Source: Georgenia satyanarayanai (GTDB taxonomy: Bacteria; Actinomycetota; Actinomycetes; Actinomycetales; Actinomycetaceae). From it: 64,000 bases of DNA. The first letter of the stretch is position 1. Every line of letters begins with the position of its first letter. The stretch covers positions 124,001 to 188,000 of the forward strand of contig NZ_VUKC01000003.1 in the NCBI RefSeq assembly GCF_009193135.1. Direction: 5' to 3'. The notes under the pieces were generated by a model. The model made no database searches and was not told where the DNA came from. It saw only the letters and a program-made list of their open reading frames with translations. This document shows, in pieces, positions 8,939 to 17,867 of this stretch. A program made the position numbers and the translations under genes.

Positions 8939-9777
8939 AGCCGCGAGGCGTGGATGGTGGTGACGATGATGGCCCTCGCCCCGACCTCGTACAGCTCGTC
9001 CATGACGCGGTTGGCGTCCTCGCGCAGCACCATGGCCCGCACCGCTCGCCAGTTGCCGTCGTGCAGCGGGGAGACGGTGGGCGACTCGAGGCCGGGAGTC
9101 ACCGCGACGGCCTTGTCAACGTGCTCGACCGGCACGTCGTAGTCCATGAGGACGTAGCGGCGCGCGACGAGGACGCCCTGGAGGCGGCGGTCGAGGACGT
9201 CGACGGCGGCCTCGGCGGGACGGTCCGCGGGGCGGATGAGCACGGCCTCGGACTGGAGGATCGGGTCGCCGAAGACCTCGAGGCCGGCGGCGCGCAACGT
9301 GGACCCGGTCTCCACGACGTCCGCGACGGCGTCGGCGATGCCGAGCTGCACCGAGGACTCCACGGCGCCGTCGAGGTGGACGACACTCGCCTCGATGCCG
9401 CGCCCGGCGAGGTAGTCCCCGACGAGGACGTCGTAGCTCGTCGCCACCCGCGCCCCCGCGAGCTGCTCGACGGAGCGGATCGTGCCCGCGGGAGCCGCGA
9501 AGCGGAAGGTCGAGCGGGCGAAGCCGAGGGACCGGTGCTCGACGGCGGAGGTGCCGGAGTCGAGGAGCAGGTCGCGGCCGGTGATGCCGACGTCGACGGT
9601 GCCCGAGCCGACGTACACGGCGATGTCGCGGGGACGCAAGAAGAAGAACTCGACCCCGTTGGCGGGGTCGGGCAGGACGAGCTCGCGGTCACGGCGGCGG
9701 CGGTAGCCGGCCTCGGCGAGCATCTGGGTGGCGGGCTCGGACAGGGATCCCTTGTTCGGGACGGCGATGCGCAGCAC
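8935..9777 (-). CDS. hisG: ATP phosphoribosyltransferase
   Basis: First enzyme of histidine biosynthesis: condenses ATP with PRPP to phosphoribosyl-ATP in the cytoplasm, feedback-inhibited by histidine. It is the long form of 280 residues with the C-terminal regulatory ACT-like domain (ends in [14 protein letters not shown]). The N-terminal signature [15 protein letters not shown] and the PRPP-binding stretch [18 protein letters not shown] are present. The GTG start (9777) lies 24 nt after hisE and the C-terminus overlaps the PH gene. Other his genes in the window are dispersed (hisI at 43 kb, hisF at 49 kb). Confidence 0.97.
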   Translation of the reverse strand: MLRIAVPNKGSLSEPATQMLAEAGYRRRRDRELVLPDPANGVEFFFLRPRDIAVYVGSGTVDVGITGRDLLLDSGTSAVEHRSLGFARSTFRFAAPAGTIRSVEQLAGARVATSYDVLVGDYLAGRGIEASVVHLDGAVESSVQLGIADAVADVVETGSTLRAAGLEVFGDPILQSEAVLIRPADRPAEAAVDVLDRRLQGVLVARRYVLMDYDVPVEHVDKAVAVTPGLESPTVSPLHDGNWRAVRAMVLREDANRVMDELYEVGARAIIVTTIHASRL

Positions 9778-9800
9778 GGGGGTTCTTTCCAGTCGGTCGG

Positions 9801-10064
9801 TCAGAGCTTGCGGTAGACGTCCTCGAGGCTGATGCCGCGAGCGACCATCATGACCTGGACGTGGTAGAGCAGCTGGGAGATCTCCAGGGCGGTGGCGTCC
9901 TCGCCCTCGTGCTCCGCGGCCATCCACACCTCGGCGGCCTCCTCGACGATCTTCTTGCCGATCGCATGGACCCCCGCGTCCAGCTGCGCGACGGTCCCGG
10001 AGTTCTCGGGCCGCGTGTCCGCCTTGTGCTTGAGCTCGGCATACAGGTCGTCGAAGGTCTTCAC
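9801..10064 (-). CDS. hisE: Phosphoribosyl-ATP diphosphatase
   Basis: Second step of histidine biosynthesis: hydrolyses PR-ATP to PR-AMP and pyrophosphate. The 87 residues form a compact all-helical MazG-like protein with the metal-binding [16 protein letters not shown] motif and the C-terminal SLEDVYRKL. The GTG at 10064 is supported by a TATCCT box 7 nt upstream (leaderless pattern) and by the family's usual N-terminus ([10 protein letters not shown]). An ATG at 10112 would add 16 atypical residues. It is followed by hisG. Confidence 0.95.
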   Translation of the reverse strand: MKTFDDLYAELKHKADTRPENSGTVAQLDAGVHAIGKKIVEEAAEVWMAAEHEGEDATALEISQLLYHVQVMMVARGISLEDVYRKL

Positions 10065-10077
10065 GCCACTCAGGATA
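10064..10077 (-). promoter_or_regulatory. Probable -10 box and leaderless start of hisE
   Basis: TATCCT (minus strand 10077-10072), a 7-nt spacer, then GTG at 10064. This would give hisEG a promoter independent of the upstream FMN riboswitch transcript. Confidence 0.45.
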
Positions 10078-10114
10078 GGCCCCCGCCGTGGAGCGCCCGG
10101 GACGGCGTCCACGC

Positions 10115-11089
10115 TCAGCCGAGCGTCCTGACGGCGTCCGCCGGGTCGACCTCACCCTCGAGCAGGCCATGCTCGGCCATGAAGGCGACCATCGCCTCCC
10201 AGCGGGCGGGGTCGCTGGCGCCGGTGGCGCTGCCGTAGAGCGGGACGGTCGCCTCGACGGTGGCGAGCGCGGCCTCGCGGGCGGCCGGGTCGGCCAGCCC
10301 GGGGACGTGCCCGGCGGCGACCTCGACGGCGGCGGCCGGGTCCTCGACGACGTCGCGTACCCCGCGCATGGTGGCCTCGACGACGGCGGCCGTCGCGTCG
10401 TCGTCGGCGATGTTCTCGTGAGCGCCGATGCCGATGCCGACCAGCGGGACGTCGCCGAGGGGGATCGTGCGCACGTCGACGCCCGCCTGCGCGAACTGGA
10501 CGGCGTCGTTGTTGGCGTAGCCCATGACGGCGTCGACGTGCCCGGCGCTGAGTGCGGCCTGCTGGGTGAAACCGATGTGCTCGACGGTGACGTCGTCCTC
10601 GCTCAGCCCGGCGTCGGCGAGCAGGGCGAGGAGGCCGAAGTACGTCTCGCCGAATGGTCCGGGGATGCCGACGGAACGGCCGGCGAGGTCGGCGGCGGTG
10701 GTGATGTCGGAGTCGCCGGGCACGATGAGGGCCACGGGGTACTCCTCGTAGAGCGTCGCGACGTTCACCACCGGGACGCCGGCCGAGCGCGCCTGGAGCA
10801 TCTCGTCCCCGCCGGCGACGACAAGGTCCTCCTCCCCCGCCTCCAGCGCCCCGAGGAGGGACTCGGAGGCGCCGTGGTGGCGCAGGCTGACGTCGACGCC
10901 CGCGTCCTCGTAGTAGCCGCGCGCCTCGGCGACGTAGAAGGGCGCGAACTGGACGTCGGGGGTGTAGGTGAGGCCGATGACGAGCTCGTCGGCGGCGGTG
11001 GTCGCCGGCTCGGGGGTCCGCGGCTCGGCGCAGGCAGCGAGAGCCAGGGTGGCGGCAGCGAGAACGAGGGCGGTGCGGTGGCGGTTCAC
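10115..11089 (-). CDS. ribY: ABC transporter substrate-binding lipoprotein, probable riboflavin binder RibY
   Basis: A secreted lipoprotein of 324 residues. The signal peptide has a lipobox (LALAACAEP, Cys about residue 20), followed by an NMT1/THI5-like periplasmic-binding fold ([30 protein letters not shown]). By fold alone it resembles HMP/thiamine-precursor binders (ThiY). The FMN riboswitch upstream of its operon instead points to riboflavin, as in described RibXY systems. The GTG start overlaps the ribX stop by 4 nt. Ligand assignment is inference from regulation; no ATPase gene is adjacent. Confidence 0.8.
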   Translation of the reverse strand: MNRHRTALVLAAATLALAACAEPRTPEPATTAADELVIGLTYTPDVQFAPFYVAEARGYYEDAGVDVSLRHHGASESLLGALEAGEEDLVVAGGDEMLQARSAGVPVVNVATLYEEYPVALIVPGDSDITTAADLAGRSVGIPGPFGETYFGLLALLADAGLSEDDVTVEHIGFTQQAALSAGHVDAVMGYANNDAVQFAQAGVDVRTIPLGDVPLVGIGIGAHENIADDDATAAVVEATMRGVRDVVEDPAAAVEVAAGHVPGLADPAAREAALATVEATVPLYGSATGASDPARWEAMVAFMAEHGLLEGEVDPADAVRTLG

Positions 11090-11940
11090 GAGGTGCTCCT
11101 GAGGGCGGGGCGGGCGGCGCGGCGGGCGCCGAAGCGGGTGCGGACGGTGGGGCGGTCGTCGACGGCGAGGCGCTCGACGAGCCGCAGGACGGCGTACATG
11201 ACGACGGCGAGGAGGGCGAGCACGGCGAGGGTGGCGAAGAGGCCGGTCGTGTCGGCGGAGTTGGACTGGACGGACAGCACCATCCCGAGCCCGCGGCCGC
11301 CCATGACGAACTCCCCGACGACGGCGCCGGTCACCGAGAGGGTGAAGCCGTTGCGCAGGCCGGTGAGGAGGCTGGGCAGGGACATCGGCACCTCGATGTG
11401 GCGCAGCATCGACCAGCCGTGGGCGCCGTCGAGCCGGGCGGCGTCGACGACCTCGGGGTCCAGCGTGCGCATGCCGAGAATGGTGGCGAGGAGGATCGGG
11501 AAGAAGACGAGCAGGGAGCACAGCAGGACGATCGGCAGCAGGCCGTAGCCCACCCAGATGACGAGCAGCGGGGCGAGCGCGACGGCGGGCAGCGCCTGGG
11601 ACGCCGCGACGTAGGGCTGCAGACCCGCTGCGGCCCAGCGGTTGCGGGCGATGAGGTACCCGAGGGGGAAGGCGACCGCCGCGCCGAGGATGCTGCCGAG
11701 CAGCGCCTCCACCCAGGTGACCCACGTGTAGGCGAGGAGGTTTCCCGCCGTGAGCTCGCTCCACAGGCGGGCCGCGACGGCGCTGGGGGCGGGAAGGAAG
11801 AACGGGGACACCACGCCGGCGCGGGTGATGAGCTCCCAGACGAGAAGGACGACGGCGCCGAGGGCGAGCGGCGTGAGGAGCACGCTGCGGCGGGCGCGAC
11901 GGTGCGCGGCCAGTGCGCGCCCGAGCGGTGCCTGCTCCAT
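11086..11940 (-). CDS. ribX: ABC transporter permease, probable riboflavin permease RibX
   Basis: A membrane permease of 284 residues with about six hydrophobic helices and the BPD_transp_1 EAA-type loop (EVVDAARLDGAHGWSMLRHIEVPMSLP), which docks an ATP-binding subunit. ATG at 11940 is preceded by GGAGGGACGAC, a good ribosome binding site. The FMN riboswitch begins about 90 nt upstream on the same strand, making ribX the first gene of a riboswitch-controlled transcript with ribY. The cognate ATPase is not encoded in the window, so it must be shared or elsewhere. Confidence 0.82.
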   Translation of the reverse strand: MEQAPLGRALAAHRRARRSVLLTPLALGAVVLLVWELITRAGVVSPFFLPAPSAVAARLWSELTAGNLLAYTWVTWVEALLGSILGAAVAFPLGYLIARNRWAAAGLQPYVAASQALPAVALAPLLVIWVGYGLLPIVLLCSLLVFFPILLATILGMRTLDPEVVDAARLDGAHGWSMLRHIEVPMSLPSLLTGLRNGFTLSVTGAVVGEFVMGGRGLGMVLSVQSNSADTTGLFATLAVLALLAVVMYAVLRLVERLAVDDRPTVRTRFGARRAARPALRSTS

Positions 11941-12028
11941 GTCGTCCCTCCGGTCACTGGTGGTGTGATCCGGGGTCGACGGACGCGCAAGCGTCCGCGG
12001 CGCCTCGCCGACGGGTCGTCGAAGGCAC

Positions 12029-12150
12029 CCGTGCATCCTCCCATCCGGACTTTCACCGTCGGTCCTGGAGTTCCACCAGGTCAACCACCTCGGAAGGTGG
12101 GTCGCGGACTGTCACCGCCGGTTCGGAATCTCACCGACCCCGGAGCACGT
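12029..12150 (-). promoter_or_regulatory. FMN riboswitch (RFN element)
   Basis: On the minus strand the conserved RFN core segments appear in order: GGTCGGTGAGATTCCGAACC, then GGCGGTGACAGTCCGCGA, then GGTGGAACTCCAGGACCGAC, then GGTGAAAGTCCGGATGGGAG. These match the multi-branched FMN aptamer that senses flavin mononucleotide and lowers expression of downstream riboflavin genes. It lies upstream of ribX, with roughly 90 nt of expression platform before the start codon. It is not a TPP element, since no thi-box CTGAGA motif is seen. Confidence 0.95.
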
Positions 12151-12281
12151 TCTTGCAGCATCAAGCATGCCACAGGCCGATCTGTTCCCGGGCACGGTGG
12201 GGCATGCGCCACAACCGGGACTCGCGACCGTGAGGCAGGCGGGAAGTACGGCGAGCGCGGGCGCCGGGTGCGGCAGGCCGG

Positions 12282-12941
12282 TCAGCGGGCCGCTGCCGCC
12301 AGCTCTCGCAGCGCGGTGACCTCGGCGTTCGGGTCCGCGGCGCCGTAGACGGCGGAGCCCGCGACGAAGGTGTCCGCACCGGCGCGGGCGGCGGTGGCGA
12401 TGGTGTCGCGCGAGATCCCGCCGTCGACCTGGAGCCAGATGTCCCGGCCGGAGGCGTCGATCGCCTTCCGGGCGGCGGCGATCTTACTGACGGTCGACTT
12501 GAGGAAGCGCTGGCCGCCGAAACCGGGCTCGACGGTCATGACGAGGAGCATGTCGAGCTCCTCGAGGTACTCGAGGTACGGGGTGATGTCGGTGGTCGGG
12601 CGCACCGCGACGGCCGCGCGGGCGCCGGCGTCGCGGATCTCGCGGGCGAGGCGGATCGGGGCGACCGAGGCCTCGGCGTGGAAGGTGACCGAGGCGCAGC
12701 CCGCCTCGGCGTAGCCGCGGGCCCAGCGGTCGGGGTCCTCGATCATGAGGTGCGCGTCCACCGGCACGGGGCTCGCCGCGACGATCCGCTCGACCACCGG
12801 CAGGCCCACCGTCAGGTTGGGGACGAAGTGGTTGTCCATGACGTCCACGTGCACGAGGTCGGCACCGGAGATGCGCCCCAGCTCCCCCGTGAGGTCGGCG
12901 AAGTCGGCGTTGAGGATGCTGGGAGTGATGCGTACGGCCAC
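12282..12941 (-). CDS. rpe: Ribulose-phosphate 3-epimerase
   Basis: Interconverts ribulose 5-phosphate and xylulose 5-phosphate in the pentose phosphate pathway; a cytoplasmic TIM barrel of 219 residues. It has [13 protein letters not shown] at the N-terminus, [14 protein letters not shown] (metal and catalytic Asp), [24 protein letters not shown] and VDGGISRDT. The GTG start follows a TAGGCT box by 6 nt. In many actinobacteria rpe leads into ribD-ribE-ribBA-ribH; here the FMN-riboswitch importer follows instead. Confidence 0.97.
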   Translation of the reverse strand: MAVRITPSILNADFADLTGELGRISGADLVHVDVMDNHFVPNLTVGLPVVERIVAASPVPVDAHLMIEDPDRWARGYAEAGCASVTFHAEASVAPIRLAREIRDAGARAAVAVRPTTDITPYLEYLEELDMLLVMTVEPGFGGQRFLKSTVSKIAAARKAIDASGRDIWLQVDGGISRDTIATAARAGADTFVAGSAVYGAADPNAEVTALRELAAAAR

Positions 12942-12953
12942 GGAACGAGCCTA
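12939..12953 (-). promoter_or_regulatory. Probable -10 box and leaderless start of rpe
   Basis: TAGGCT (minus strand 12953-12948), a 6-nt spacer, then the GTG start at 12941. No Shine-Dalgarno precedes it. Confidence 0.45.
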
Positions 12954-13141
12954 CCCATGCCGGGCGTGAGCGGCCGGGCTCGCCCACCGGTCGATGGCCG
13001 GGGGCATCTGCCCACATCGCACGGCTCGGCTCGTGGGCGGTGACAGGACTGCCCGCGGCGCAGCGATCGTCCCGGATGTCAGTGGTCGCTGAGACGATGT
13101 GACCAGCAGCACATGGAGGGTCGCGAAAGGAGGTGGGGACC

Positions 13142-14647
13142 GTGGCCGTAGACACGTCCGACGGCGCAGCGTCCGCACCCGAGTGCGTCCCCGACCCGGT
13201 CGAGGGTCTGGCGGCAATGCTCAGCAAGGCGGCTGGGCTGGTGGGGGCGGACTGGCACGAGGTCGACGGCCACCGTGTCCACGAGGGGCTGGGTGTGCTC
13301 GAGCAGCTGGAGCGGCAGCTCTCCGGGGTTCGAGCGGCGATGCTCGCCACGATCGAGGCCAATGGCCTGTGGGCGCTGGACGGGCAGCGGACCTTCGCCG
13401 CGTGGTTGCGCACCCGGACCGACACCACACCGGTGACGGCTTCCCGGCAGGTGCGTCAGGCCCGTGCGCTGCGCGACCTGCTCCCGCTGACACGGACGGC
13501 CCTGCAGGAGGGCCGCATCGGCGAGGAGCACGTGGGTGTGCTGGTCCGTGGGGCGATCACCACCAACCGGCAGCGGGCCCAGCTGGCCGACGAGCAGCTC
13601 GGTGAGGCGTTCCTCGTGGAGCAGGCCCAGCGGATGGATGCCGGGTCCTTCGCCAAGCTCGTGGGCACGTGGGCGATCACCGCGGACCCCGAGGCCGCCG
13701 ACCGGGCGTGGCGTGAGGACGGCGCCAAGGAGCAGCTGACCCTCTCGCGCACGATGGACGGCTACCACCTCAACGGGTGGCTGGATGAGCTGTCCGGCCA
13801 GAGCGTGGACACCGCGCTGCGGGCGCACATGGGTCGCAAGGCCAAGGGTGATGAGCGCACCCCTGCCCAGCGGCGGGCGGCGGCGCTGACGTCGTTGGCG
13901 CGGCAGTCGCTGGATGCCGGGGAGCAGGGCAAGAGTGCCCGCATCCGGCCCCACGTGACCGTCACCGCCGACATCGAGACCCTGCGCGCGCTGGCCGCAG
14001 CCACCGGGTCACCTAAGCCGCCGGTCACCGCGGCCGGTGCGGAGCATGAGCCGGGCGGTGAGCTGGGATTCTGGGAAGAGGCACTGTTCACCGCACCCGG
14101 CGGCCCACGTGACCCCGACCACACCGCACCGGATCCCTTCCAGCTCTCGCCGGAGGCGCAGGCCTGGATGGACACCTGGCAGCCCGGTGACACCCACGTC
14201 ATCTCTGCGGCGATTGACCCGCGTGCCATGACCGGGGTGCAGCCGGCGACCCTGGAGGACGGCACCCCTATCCCACCGGCGATGCTGGCAAGGCTCGTGT
14301 GCGAGTCGAGCCTCTCCCGGGTGGTGTTCGGACCGGACTCCACGGTCCTGGACGTGGGCAGGGAGCAGCGGATCTTCCCCGCCCACATGGTCCGGGCGAT
14401 CATTGCCCGCGACAAGAAGTGCCAGTACCCAGACTGCGACCAGCCACCCGGGGCCGGGGAGATCCACCACTCGGTCCAGTGGTACCGCGACGGCGGGGCG
14501 ACCTGTGTGGAGCACGGGATCCTGCTGTGCTGGCACCACCACGACTGGGTCCACGCCTACGGCATCACCATCGTCCGCGCCGCAAGCCGCTGGTACTTCT
14601 ACACCCGCCACGGCCAGCTCCTCACCGCCAAGCACGAACAGACCTAG
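13142..14647 (+). CDS. DUF222 / HNH endonuclease domain protein
   Basis: A 501-residue protein with an N-terminal DUF222 helical domain (about residues 30-330) and a C-terminal HNH nuclease motif with zinc ligands (CQYPDCDQPP, EIHHSVQWYRDGG, LLCWHHHDWVH). GTG at 13142 is chosen because AAAGGAGG ends 8 nt upstream; GTG at 13133 lies inside that site. Such genes are multicopy and mobile-looking in actinobacteria. This one interrupts the frequently conserved fmt-rsmB-rpe order and runs opposite to both neighbours. The biological role is unknown; a lone nuclease of mobile origin is likely. Confidence 0.9.
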   Translation: MAVDTSDGAASAPECVPDPVEGLAAMLSKAAGLVGADWHEVDGHRVHEGLGVLEQLERQLSGVRAAMLATIEANGLWALDGQRTFAAWLRTRTDTTPVTASRQVRQARALRDLLPLTRTALQEGRIGEEHVGVLVRGAITTNRQRAQLADEQLGEAFLVEQAQRMDAGSFAKLVGTWAITADPEAADRAWREDGAKEQLTLSRTMDGYHLNGWLDELSGQSVDTALRAHMGRKAKGDERTPAQRRAAALTSLARQSLDAGEQGKSARIRPHVTVTADIETLRALAAATGSPKPPVTAAGAEHEPGGELGFWEEALFTAPGGPRDPDHTAPDPFQLSPEAQAWMDTWQPGDTHVISAAIDPRAMTGVQPATLEDGTPIPPAMLARLVCESSLSRVVFGPDSTVLDVGREQRIFPAHMVRAIIARDKKCQYPDCDQPPGAGEIHHSVQWYRDGGATCVEHGILLCWHHHDWVHAYGITIVRAASRWYFYTRHGQLLTAKHEQT

Positions 14648-14690
14648 AAACCCCAGGGGACAGGTCTGCCCACCGCGAGAACAGGGCGGA

Positions 14691-14706
14691 AGGAGCGGCC
14701 GCTCCT
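14691..14706. terminator. Perfect 16-bp palindrome between convergent HNH and rsmB genes
   Basis: AGGAGCGGCCGCTCCT is a perfect palindrome that overlaps the first bases of the rsmB stop codon. Its position between two converging genes suggests a short bidirectional terminator. It has no loop in strict form, so the stem would form with fewer pairs; support is only moderate. Confidence 0.4.
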
Positions 14707-16189
14707 AGGCGTCCTTGCGCAGCAACGAGAGGAACATGGCGTCGGTCCCGTGGAGGTGCGGCCACAGCTGCACGTCAGGACCCTCGCCAAGGTGCGGCAT
14801 CTCGGTGCCGGTGGCCTCGCTGAGCGCGGCACGGGCGTCGAGACGGGTGATGCCCTCCCGGCCGCGCAGCACGTCCTCGACGACTGCACTGGTCTCTGCC
14901 AGGTGCGGGGAGCACGTGACATAGGCGACCACTCCCCCGGGCCGCACCGCCTCCAGCGCCGAGCCGAGCAGCTCGCGCTGCAGCGACGTGAGGCCGGGCA
15001 GGTCGCTCGGCTGACGGCGCCACCGCGACTCGGGACGGCGGCGCAGCGCACCCAGGCCCGTGCACGGCGCGTCGACGAGCACCCGGTCGTACACGCCCGG
15101 CTCGGCCGCGCCGATCTCCCGGCCGTCGCCCGTGCGGACGTCGACGCTCTCGCGCAGCGCGGCCGTGGACTGGCGGACCAGACGGGCACGGTGCGGGGCG
15201 ACCTCGTTGGCGAGCAGGTGGACCTCGCGCTCAGCGGCGATCGCGCCGAGGAGCGCGGACTTGCCGCCCGGGCCGGCGCAGAGGTCGAGCCAGCGTCTCT
15301 CCTGCTCGCCGTCTGGCCCGGGGAGCACCTCCGCCGCGGCGAGGGCGAGGGCGACGAGCTGGCTGCCCTCGTCCTGGACCCCGGCCAGGGCGTCGCGCAC
15401 GGCGGGGAGCGAGGCGGGGTCGCCCCCCGCGAGGCGCAGCGCGGTGGGCGCCCAGCTGCCGGGCGTTCCGCGCTCCCCCAGAGTCCGCGTCACCTGCTCG
15501 GCGAGCTCCTCCGGGGAGACGAGCCCAGGGCGCGCCACAAGCGTCACGGCGGGCGGGGCGTTGTCGGCCCGCAGCAGCTCGCCGAGCTCCTCGGCAGGCC
15601 GGTCGGCGGCGCGCAGCGAGGAGCGCAGGGCGCGCACCACCCACGCGGGGTGGGACTCGACTGCCGCAAGGTACGCGCCGTCGTCAGGGATCTCCTCGCG
15701 GAGCTGGGCGAGCCAGGTGTCGAGGTCCTGGCGCCCGACGGCACGGAGCACGGCGTTGGCGAAGCCGCTCGCGCCGGTGCCGACGCGGGCCCGCACGAGG
15801 TTGACCGTCTGGGAGACGGCGGCGTGCGAGGGCACCCGCATGCCGAGGATCTGGTGGGCGCCCATGCGCAGGAGGTCGAGGACGGGCGGGTCGAGCTGGT
15901 CGAGGGGCCGGCCGTTGGTGCAGCGCGCGAGGATCGCGTCGTAGCGGCCGCGCAGGCGCAGCGTGCCGTAGACGAGCTCGGTCGCGAAGGCGGCGTCGCG
16001 GCCGGTCAGCCCGCGCTCGCGCAGCATCTTCGGCAGCGCGAGGTTGGCGTAGGCGTCGCTCGTCGCGACGGCCTCGAGGGTGTCGGCGGCCGCGGTGCGG
16101 GCCTCGTCAGCAGCCTCCCGACGGCGCGGGCCGGTCGGGCGACCCCCGCCGCGGCGGGAGTGACGGGAGCCCGGGCGCTGCTCGCTCAT
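14705..16189 (-). CDS. rsmB: 16S rRNA (cytosine-967-C5)-methyltransferase RsmB
   Basis: SAM-dependent m5C methyltransferase of 494 residues. An N-terminal NusB-like RNA-binding domain (about 25-170) is followed by a Rossmann methyltransferase fold. Motif I is [31 protein letters not shown] carries the release cysteine and YVTCSPH the catalytic cysteine. A basic Gly/Arg-rich leader of about 25 residues precedes the fold. The ATG start overlaps the fmt stop by 4 nt. The family's usual threonine-cysteine-serine motif is intact. Confidence 0.95.
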   Translation of the reverse strand: MSEQRPGSRHSRRGGGRPTGPRRREAADEARTAAADTLEAVATSDAYANLALPKMLRERGLTGRDAAFATELVYGTLRLRGRYDAILARCTNGRPLDQLDPPVLDLLRMGAHQILGMRVPSHAAVSQTVNLVRARVGTGASGFANAVLRAVGRQDLDTWLAQLREEIPDDGAYLAAVESHPAWVVRALRSSLRAADRPAEELGELLRADNAPPAVTLVARPGLVSPEELAEQVTRTLGERGTPGSWAPTALRLAGGDPASLPAVRDALAGVQDEGSQLVALALAAAEVLPGPDGEQERRWLDLCAGPGGKSALLGAIAAEREVHLLANEVAPHRARLVRQSTAALRESVDVRTGDGREIGAAEPGVYDRVLVDAPCTGLGALRRRPESRWRRQPSDLPGLTSLQRELLGSALEAVRPGGVVAYVTCSPHLAETSAVVEDVLRGREGITRLDARAALSEATGTEMPHLGEGPDVQLWPHLHGTDAMFLSLLRKDA

Positions 16190-17127
16190 GCTGCCTCCCC
16201 GCCGAGACGTGCGTCCTCGGGCAGCCGGGCACCGCGCGCCCAGTCGGCCGCGGCCATCCACGAGCGGCCAGCGGGGGCGACCTGCCCGAGCTCGACGGCG
16301 CCGTTCCCCGTGCCGACGAGCACCTCCGTCTTCGCCGCGCGCAGGGCGCCGGGGGCCAGGTCGACGACGTCGGCACGCACCGTGACGGGACCGAGCTTGA
16401 GCCGGGAGCCGTCGGGCGCCGTCGTCCAGGGTCCGGGGGCGGGGGTGGTGCCGCGGACGAGACGGTCCACGGCGACGGCGGGCGCGGCCCACTCGACCCG
16501 CGCGTCGGTGACCTCGAGGCGCGGGGCGTGGCTCACGCCGTCGGCCGGCTGCGGGACCGGGACGGCGCTGCCGGACTCGAGCGCGTCGAGGGTGGCGAGG
16601 AGGAGCGGGGCGCCGGACTCGGCGAGGCGGGCGAGGAGGTCACCGGAGGTGTCGCTCGGGCGGACCGTCTCCGTGAGGGTGCCGAGCACCGGGCCCGTGT
16701 CCAGGCCCGCCTCGATGCGGAAGGTCGTCGCGCCGGTGACGTCGTCGCCGGCGATGACGGCGTGCTGCACGGGTGCGGCGCCGCGCCACGCGGGCAGCAG
16801 CGAGAAGTGGAGGTTGACCCAGCCGTGGCGCGGGACGTCGAGCAGCGCGGGCGGGATGAGCGCCCCGTAGGCGACGACGGGGGCGGCGTCGACGCCGAGG
16901 GCCGCGATCTCCTCCTGGACCTCGACGTCGCGCAGGGTGCGCGGGGTGAGGACCGGGATGCCGTGCTCACGGGCCCACGCGGCGACCGGGCTCGGATGGA
17001 GGGTGCGGCCGCGGCCGCGTCGGGCGTCGGGCCGGGTGAGGACGGCGACCACCTCGTGCGCGGACTCCGCGAGGGCACGCAGTGACGGGAGGGCGACCTC
17101 GGGGGTGCCGGCGAAGAGGAGGCGCAT
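16186..17127 (-). CDS. fmt: Methionyl-tRNA formyltransferase
   Basis: Formylates initiator Met-tRNA using 10-formyl-tetrahydrofolate. The 313 residues have an N-terminal formyltransferase domain ([16 protein letters not shown] at the start, [21 protein letters not shown] with catalytic Asn/His, and the [15 protein letters not shown] segment) and a C-terminal OB-like domain from about residue 205. ATG 17127 is preceded by a TAGACT box with an 8-nt spacer and no Shine-Dalgarno, suggesting leaderless translation. It is co-transcribed with rsmB. Confidence 0.97.
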   Translation of the reverse strand: MRLLFAGTPEVALPSLRALAESAHEVVAVLTRPDARRGRGRTLHPSPVAAWAREHGIPVLTPRTLRDVEVQEEIAALGVDAAPVVAYGALIPPALLDVPRHGWVNLHFSLLPAWRGAAPVQHAVIAGDDVTGATTFRIEAGLDTGPVLGTLTETVRPSDTSGDLLARLAESGAPLLLATLDALESGSAVPVPQPADGVSHAPRLEVTDARVEWAAPAVAVDRLVRGTTPAPGPWTTAPDGSRLKLGPVTVRADVVDLAPGALRAAKTEVLVGTGNGAVELGQVAPAGRSWMAAADWARGARLPEDARLGGEAA

Positions 17128-17141
17128 GGGCCAAGAGTCTA
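17125..17141 (-). promoter_or_regulatory. Probable -10 box and leaderless start of fmt
   Basis: TAGACT (minus strand 17141-17136), an 8-nt spacer, then the ATG at 17127. The box lies between fmt and the end of the upstream HAD gene. Confidence 0.4.
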
Positions 17142-17158
17142 GGCGCCCGAGCAGGGCG

Positions 17159-17788
17159 TCAGACCGGCAGGCCGAGCTCGCGCAGGTCCGCCCGTAGCTG
17201 TTCCGCGTCCGTGAAGTGGCGGGCCACCAGGCCGGCGCCGGAGGCGGCGTCGACGTTGCGCAGGGAGTCGTCGGTGAAGACGGTGAGCGGAGGGTCGAGC
17301 CTGAAGCGCTGGATGAGCAGGTCATAGATCGCCGGGTCCGGCTTGGCCACGCCCACCTCCCCGGAGACGAGGACGGCCTCGAGCCGGTCGATGACGGGAG
17401 CGGACCGTGCGGCCTCGTGGAAGTTCTCCGCCGACCAGTTCGTCAGGCCGAGGACGCGGATGTCGGCGGCGATGAGCTCCTCGACGATCTCCGTGGTGCC
17501 GGGGACCGGCCCGCCGAGGGACTGCGCGAAGTTCGTCACGTAGTGCTCGAAGTCGGGCGCGCGGTGCGGGTGGCTGGCCTCGAGCGCGGCGCGCGCGTCG
17601 GCGAAGCTGCGGCCGGCGTCCTGCTCGTGGTTGAAGCTCGGGAAGTCGATCTCGGTGTGGAAGGCGTCGAACTCCTCGCGGGTCCAGCGCTCGGCGAAGG
17701 CCTCGTAGGGGTCCCACCTCACCAGGACCTGTCCGAGGTCGAACACGACGGTGGTGATCGGGCCGGTCACCGGGACGGAGGACTGCAT
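17159..17788 (-). CDS. HAD-family hydrolase (haloacid dehalogenase-like phosphatase)
   Basis: A 209-residue cytoplasmic HAD hydrolase. Motif I is degenerate: [13 protein letters not shown] has the nucleophile Asp but a Gly-Gln where the general-acid Asp usually sits, as in the YihX/epoxide-hydrolase-like subfamily. Motif II is [11 protein letters not shown], motif III includes [11 protein letters not shown], and motif IV is [16 protein letters not shown] 17788 has AGGAAGG about 9 nt upstream. It is divergent from the YeiH gene. The substrate is probably a small phosphorylated metabolite, not determinable here. Confidence 0.88.
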   Translation of the reverse strand: MQSSVPVTGPITTVVFDLGQVLVRWDPYEAFAERWTREEFDAFHTEIDFPSFNHEQDAGRSFADARAALEASHPHRAPDFEHYVTNFAQSLGGPVPGTTEIVEELIAADIRVLGLTNWSAENFHEAARSAPVIDRLEAVLVSGEVGVAKPDPAIYDLLIQRFRLDPPLTVFTDDSLRNVDAASGAGLVARHFTDAEQLRADLRELGLPV

Positions 17789-17867
17789 CGCGGGTCGCCT
17801 TCCTGTAGGGGTCGTCCCGACCCTAGACGACACCGTCATTCGGCGTGGTGCGGTGCCCGGGGCGAGG

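Noticed and set aside
10115-11940. Assignment of the ABC transporter as a thiamine/HMP importer (ThiXY)
   Set aside because: The fold of the binding protein fits, but the upstream aptamer has FMN (RFN) core segments and no TPP thi-box, so riboflavin is the better ligand call.
13142-14647. HNH gene as an IS transposase
   Set aside because: It has DUF222 and HNH domains, not a transposase DDE domain, and no terminal inverted repeats were seen.
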